Assembly: GCF_000185505.1 (NCBI RefSeq)
Contig: NZ_GL622359.1
Coordinates: forward strand, 1,656,021-1,720,020
Reading direction: 5' to 3'
DNA from: Pseudoramibacter alactolyticus ATCC 23263
GTDB taxonomy: Bacteria; Bacillota; Clostridia; Eubacteriales; Eubacteriaceae
DNA length: 64,000 nucleotides
The notes under the pieces are model-generated. The model made no database searches. It saw only the letters and a program-made list of their open reading frames with translations, and was not told where the DNA came from. Below, in pieces: positions 61,657 through 64,000 of this stretch (the first letter of the stretch is position 1; each line of letters opens with the position of its first letter). The translations under genes were made by a program, and so were the position numbers.

Positions 61657-62547
61657 TCAGGGGTTGTCATGCAGGAAGATGCGCACCGGGTAGCCCAGCT
61701 CTTCGGAGAACTTCCTCTCGTAAGCAGGGATGATCCTGTCCTGAATATAGAAATGCCAGCTTGTATCATCCCGCTCGTATATTTTATTTCGCTCCTTGAC
61801 GCTGCGCGACTCATCATCTAACCTCTCGTCTTCAAAGGTGAGCCACAGGACAAAGCACTCGGCCGGAGCCCGATCGTTGGTGGGGCCGTCGGGGTCGTGG
61901 CTTCCAAGATCGCAGTACAAAACTTCGTGGGATTTGCGGTCCTTATCCCAAACGCCATACTCCCCCTCATACCTCGTGAGCTCTCGGTAGGTGCGCTTGG
62001 CGAGGGCGGCGAGCTCTTGCCTGCCCGCCTCGTTATCTAAAGACCGGGAGCGCAGGGTGGCGATGTCCTTTAGAGACAGGCGCTCGATGCGCAAATTGCT
62101 CCTCAGGTACAGGTAGGGCGAAGAAAGGTGTGAACGGCTTCGGAACCACTTCCAAATGGTGTCTGCCGCATCGCCCGTCTGCACGTCGTAGCCCGGGATG
62201 CCCTTCGCCGCAAGCTTCGCGTCAAGGCCCTCGATGTCGAGCGTCTGCTTCAAATAGAGCGACAGGGCCCGATCGTATTTCCTTTGGAGCTTGAGATAGC
62301 TCGCGTCCGGCCCGTCATCCTTCGAGCAAATGCCCCGCTCCTTTGCGAGCGCGAAGTCGTAGTCGTAGTCCATCTGGTGCTTCAGGTGCTTGAAATTATT
62401 GATCTCCCTGATCTGTTTGCCCGTAGGCTCAGGGCGCGTTGCCGTTCTCATAAAACCATTCCCGCCCTTCATAATGAAAAACCACGCAATGGCGCCGAAC
62501 GTCAGCGCAATTAAAACGCACTTATGCCGTCTCCTCATATTATTCAT
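61657..62547 (-). CDS. Membrane-anchored hypothetical protein
   Basis: 296 residues: basic start (MNNMRRRHK), one hydrophobic anchor (about 10-26, VLIALTFGAIAWFFIM), then a charged, mostly helical extracytoplasmic domain rich in Asp, Arg and Tyr (LYLKQTLDIEGLD, RYEGEYGVWDKDRKSHEVLY). No family recognised. The ATG at 62547 follows GGGAGGC. Codon choice differs from its neighbours, so it may be a recent arrival. Confidence 0.6.
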   Translation of the reverse strand: MNNMRRRHKCVLIALTFGAIAWFFIMKGGNGFMRTATRPEPTGKQIREINNFKHLKHQMDYDYDFALAKERGICSKDDGPDASYLKLQRKYDRALSLYLKQTLDIEGLDAKLAAKGIPGYDVQTGDAADTIWKWFRSRSHLSSPYLYLRSNLRIERLSLKDIATLRSRSLDNEAGRQELAALAKRTYRELTRYEGEYGVWDKDRKSHEVLYCDLGSHDPDGPTNDRAPAECFVLWLTFEDERLDDESRSVKERNKIYERDDTSWHFYIQDRIIPAYERKFSEELGYPVRIFLHDNP

Positions 62548-62825
62548 AATTCGCCTCCCGTATGCGTGTGAAGCGCATCCCTGCAAAAAGAATCTGGAAA
62601 GGCGCGTCGCCCGTCGGCAATGACCAAAAAGCGGCAGTCGATTTTAATCATCGGGAACGCCGATCCCCCAGCACGCTGCAAATCCGAGCCACCCTGAAAA
62701 CCGCCGCGGGATGCGTCAATTGATCTTTCGTTTTATTCTCTCACTTGTTCGGTCTTCGCCTTTCTGCACCGCAGCTGACAGCGCTTTTAAAACTATTTTA
62801 TCTTTTATTATAGCAAAATCCTGCG
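62548..62825. other. Intergenic region before cblT
   Basis: GC-rich near the unknown gene and AT-rich towards cblT. I looked for a cobalamin riboswitch (B12 box with upstream GC-rich helices) and did not see a convincing one. No supported ORF. Confidence 0.4.
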
Positions 62826-62853
62826 TTGTTTTTTCATTTTTTCATGTTAGAAT
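62826..62853 (+). promoter_or_regulatory. Promoter of cblT
   Basis: TTGTTT (62826-62831) and TAGAAT (62848-62853) with a 16-nt spacer. Confidence 0.5.
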
Positions 62854-62875
62854 ACTCATAAAAAAGGAGATTTTT

Positions 62876-63394
62876 ATGAATAAACAACTCAACCGTACAC
62901 AGCAAATCGTTTTCGCCGCGTTATTTATCGCGCTCTCATTCGTCGGGGCCAACATTAAAATCATGGGCTCCGTCGCTTTTGACTCCTTGCCTGCTTTCGT
63001 CGCCACCCTCGTTTTGGGCTGGGGCTGGGGCGCCGTCATCGCCCATATCCTTACTGCGGCGACTTCGGGCTTTCCACTGACGCTGCCGGTGCATCTGATC
63101 AACGGCGCAATGATGGCCGTCACGATGATCGCCTTCCACGTCACCATCGGCTTCTGCCTGAAGCGCCGCATGAATCCCGTGCTTGCCTATGTGCTCGGCT
63201 GCATCGCGGCCGTGATTTTTAACGTGCCCATCGCCCTGCTGGCCGCCTCGCCGATTCTGTCCTTTGCTGTGGCCATGGCCTATGTGCCCGCGCTGATTCC
63301 GGCGGCCATTCTTAACGTGGCCATCGCCACCATTGTTTACAGCTTCTTCCCGAAGAAATACCAAAGCCTAAGCCCCGTCGGACACGAAGCATGA
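62876..63394 (+). CDS. cblT: ECF transporter S component, probable alpha-ribazole transporter CblT
   Basis: 172 residues, about six membrane helices, S-component type: QQIVFAALFIALSFVGANIK, LPAFVATLVLGWGWGAVIA and a long hydrophobic C-terminal half. CblT-type transporters import alpha-ribazole for cobamide salvage. The assignment rests on the family look and on the overlap (ATGA) with a CblS-like kinase gene; another vitamin is possible. AAAAGGAGA ribosome site. Confidence 0.65.
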   Translation: MNKQLNRTQQIVFAALFIALSFVGANIKIMGSVAFDSLPAFVATLVLGWGWGAVIAHILTAATSGFPLTLPVHLINGAMMAVTMIAFHVTIGFCLKRRMNPVLAYVLGCIAAVIFNVPIALLAASPILSFAVAMAYVPALIPAAILNVAIATIVYSFFPKKYQSLSPVGHEA

Positions 63395-64000
63395 GCCTGA
63401 AGCGTTACCGCGATCTTTCCCTGGCGGCCGTGCCGGGGGGCACCATTGTGGTCGCGGCCGACAGCTGCGCCGCCACCGGCGAAAAGAGCGGAGACGCGCT
63501 GCCATGCCCGCCTTATCACTGCGGGCGGGTTTCCGCCCGGGTCGTGCTCTTCGAACTCCTGTGCATCGGCGCTCAGGTGCTGGTCATCGCTGATGGCATC
63601 TGTGCCGAGATGAACCCCACTGGTCTCGAAATCATTCGCGGCTTTACCGACGAACTTAAGCGCGCGGATCTCCCCGCCGATATCCTCACCGGCTCCACCG
63701 AAGAAAATTTCCCCACGGTGATGACCGGCGTCGGCACGGCGGGCATCGGCTATTGCCCGGGCCCGTTTACCCCGCCGGTCTGTCATGCCGGCGATGCGGT
63801 TGCCTGTCTCGGCGCGCCCATCGTCGGTGCGGCTTTTCTGACCGCCCGAGACGGCGATATCGCCACCTATGAACATCTGCGCAAGTTGAGCGCCGATGTC
63901 GCCGTGCGGGAACTCGTTCCCGTCGGCTCGAAAGGCATCGCCTACGAAGCCGAGAACACCGCCGCGCTCCACCAGCTCGCCCTGCAATGGGATGCGCACA
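63391..64000 (+). CDS. cblS: AIR-synthase-like protein, probable alpha-ribazole kinase CblS (partial)
   Basis: Starts at the ATG overlapping the cblT stop and runs off the window (203 codons visible). PurM/ThiL-like ATP-binding N-terminus: GTIVVAADSCAATGEKSGD, VSARVVLFELLCIGAQVLVI and TGSTEENFPTVMTGVGTAGI. CblS phosphorylates alpha-ribazole taken up by CblT. The pair arrangement supports this, but the C-terminal half is not visible. Confidence 0.6.
   Translation, partial: MSLKRYRDLSLAAVPGGTIVVAADSCAATGEKSGDALPCPPYHCGRVSARVVLFELLCIGAQVLVIADGICAEMNPTGLEIIRGFTDELKRADLPADILTGSTEENFPTVMTGVGTAGIGYCPGPFTPPVCHAGDAVACLGAPIVGAAFLTARDGDIATYEHLRKLSADVAVRELVPVGSKGIAYEAENTAALHQLALQWDAH

Noticed and set aside
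62548-62875. Possible cobalamin riboswitch before cblT
   Set aside because: A few matching short words were seen, but no B12 box in the right order and no matching helices.

Overview
The window reads as a chromosomal segment of a fairly high-GC low-G+C-lineage Gram-positive (Firmicutes/Bacillota, most likely class Clostridia; a relative of Eubacteriaceae is my guess, low confidence). The reasons are the gene set (ywiB-argS, yhaM, DUF1836, BusR/OpuC, ECF S-component, RpiR and SorC regulators), strong AGGAGG ribosome sites and A/T-flanked hairpin terminators. No rRNA or tRNA genes, CRISPR array, transposase or complete phage was found. TAG is an ordinary stop here (ddl, and the ArsD-like gene, end in it).

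Layout. 1-9.4 kb is mostly core metabolism: plsY, an AI-2E-family membrane protein, larE, a birA remnant with an internal deletion, a stand-alone glutamate-synthase FMN domain, a divergent pyridoxal kinase/PdxR-type pair and phosphoglucomutase. 9.7-13.7 kb is an osmoprotectant module: a BusR-like GntR/RCK_C regulator and an OpuC-type ABC transporter whose fused permease/binding protein carries a frameshift. 13.9-16.4 kb is a decaying surface/secreted-protein locus with frameshifts and an in-frame TAG. 16.5-28.0 kb is dense housekeeping: alkyltransferase-like protein, DUF523, ddl, ywiB, argS, a DtxR/MntR-type repressor, a nucleosidase, a flavin reductase, an NYN/OST-HTH nuclease, YjbQ, YhaM, an ArsD-like chaperone, MATE pump and Sfp-type transferase. 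28.0-45.3 kb holds an ArsR repressor, larBC, ftsH, a CDF metal transporter, a polar amino-acid ABC transporter, a thioesterase, an HD protein and sbcDC.

45.4-55.3 kb is an accessory sugar region. A truncated FGGY kinase relic borders an AT-rich block of about 5.7 kb holding a SorC regulator, FGGY kinase, 2-hydroxyacid dehydrogenase, class II aldolase and an Abi_2/HEPN abortive-infection gene. A second operon (alcohol dehydrogenase, FGGY kinase, deoC) is divergent from an RpiR regulator. 55.3-64 kb has rpoN, galU, a UDP-glucose-dehydrogenase-like gene that has lost its catalytic residues, rpiB, DUF1836, an unknown anchored protein and a probable alpha-ribazole salvage pair (cblT and the start of cblS).

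Most interesting signal: the Abi gene is preceded by a near-ideal promoter and a short, strongly structured leader RNA ending in a terminator-like T-run. A diverged copy of that RNA plus a 37-nt hairpin repeat lies just upstream, and the same 37-nt hairpin lies just after the Abi gene. This looks like a promoter-RNA-terminator-toxin defence module with a toxin-less neighbour copy.
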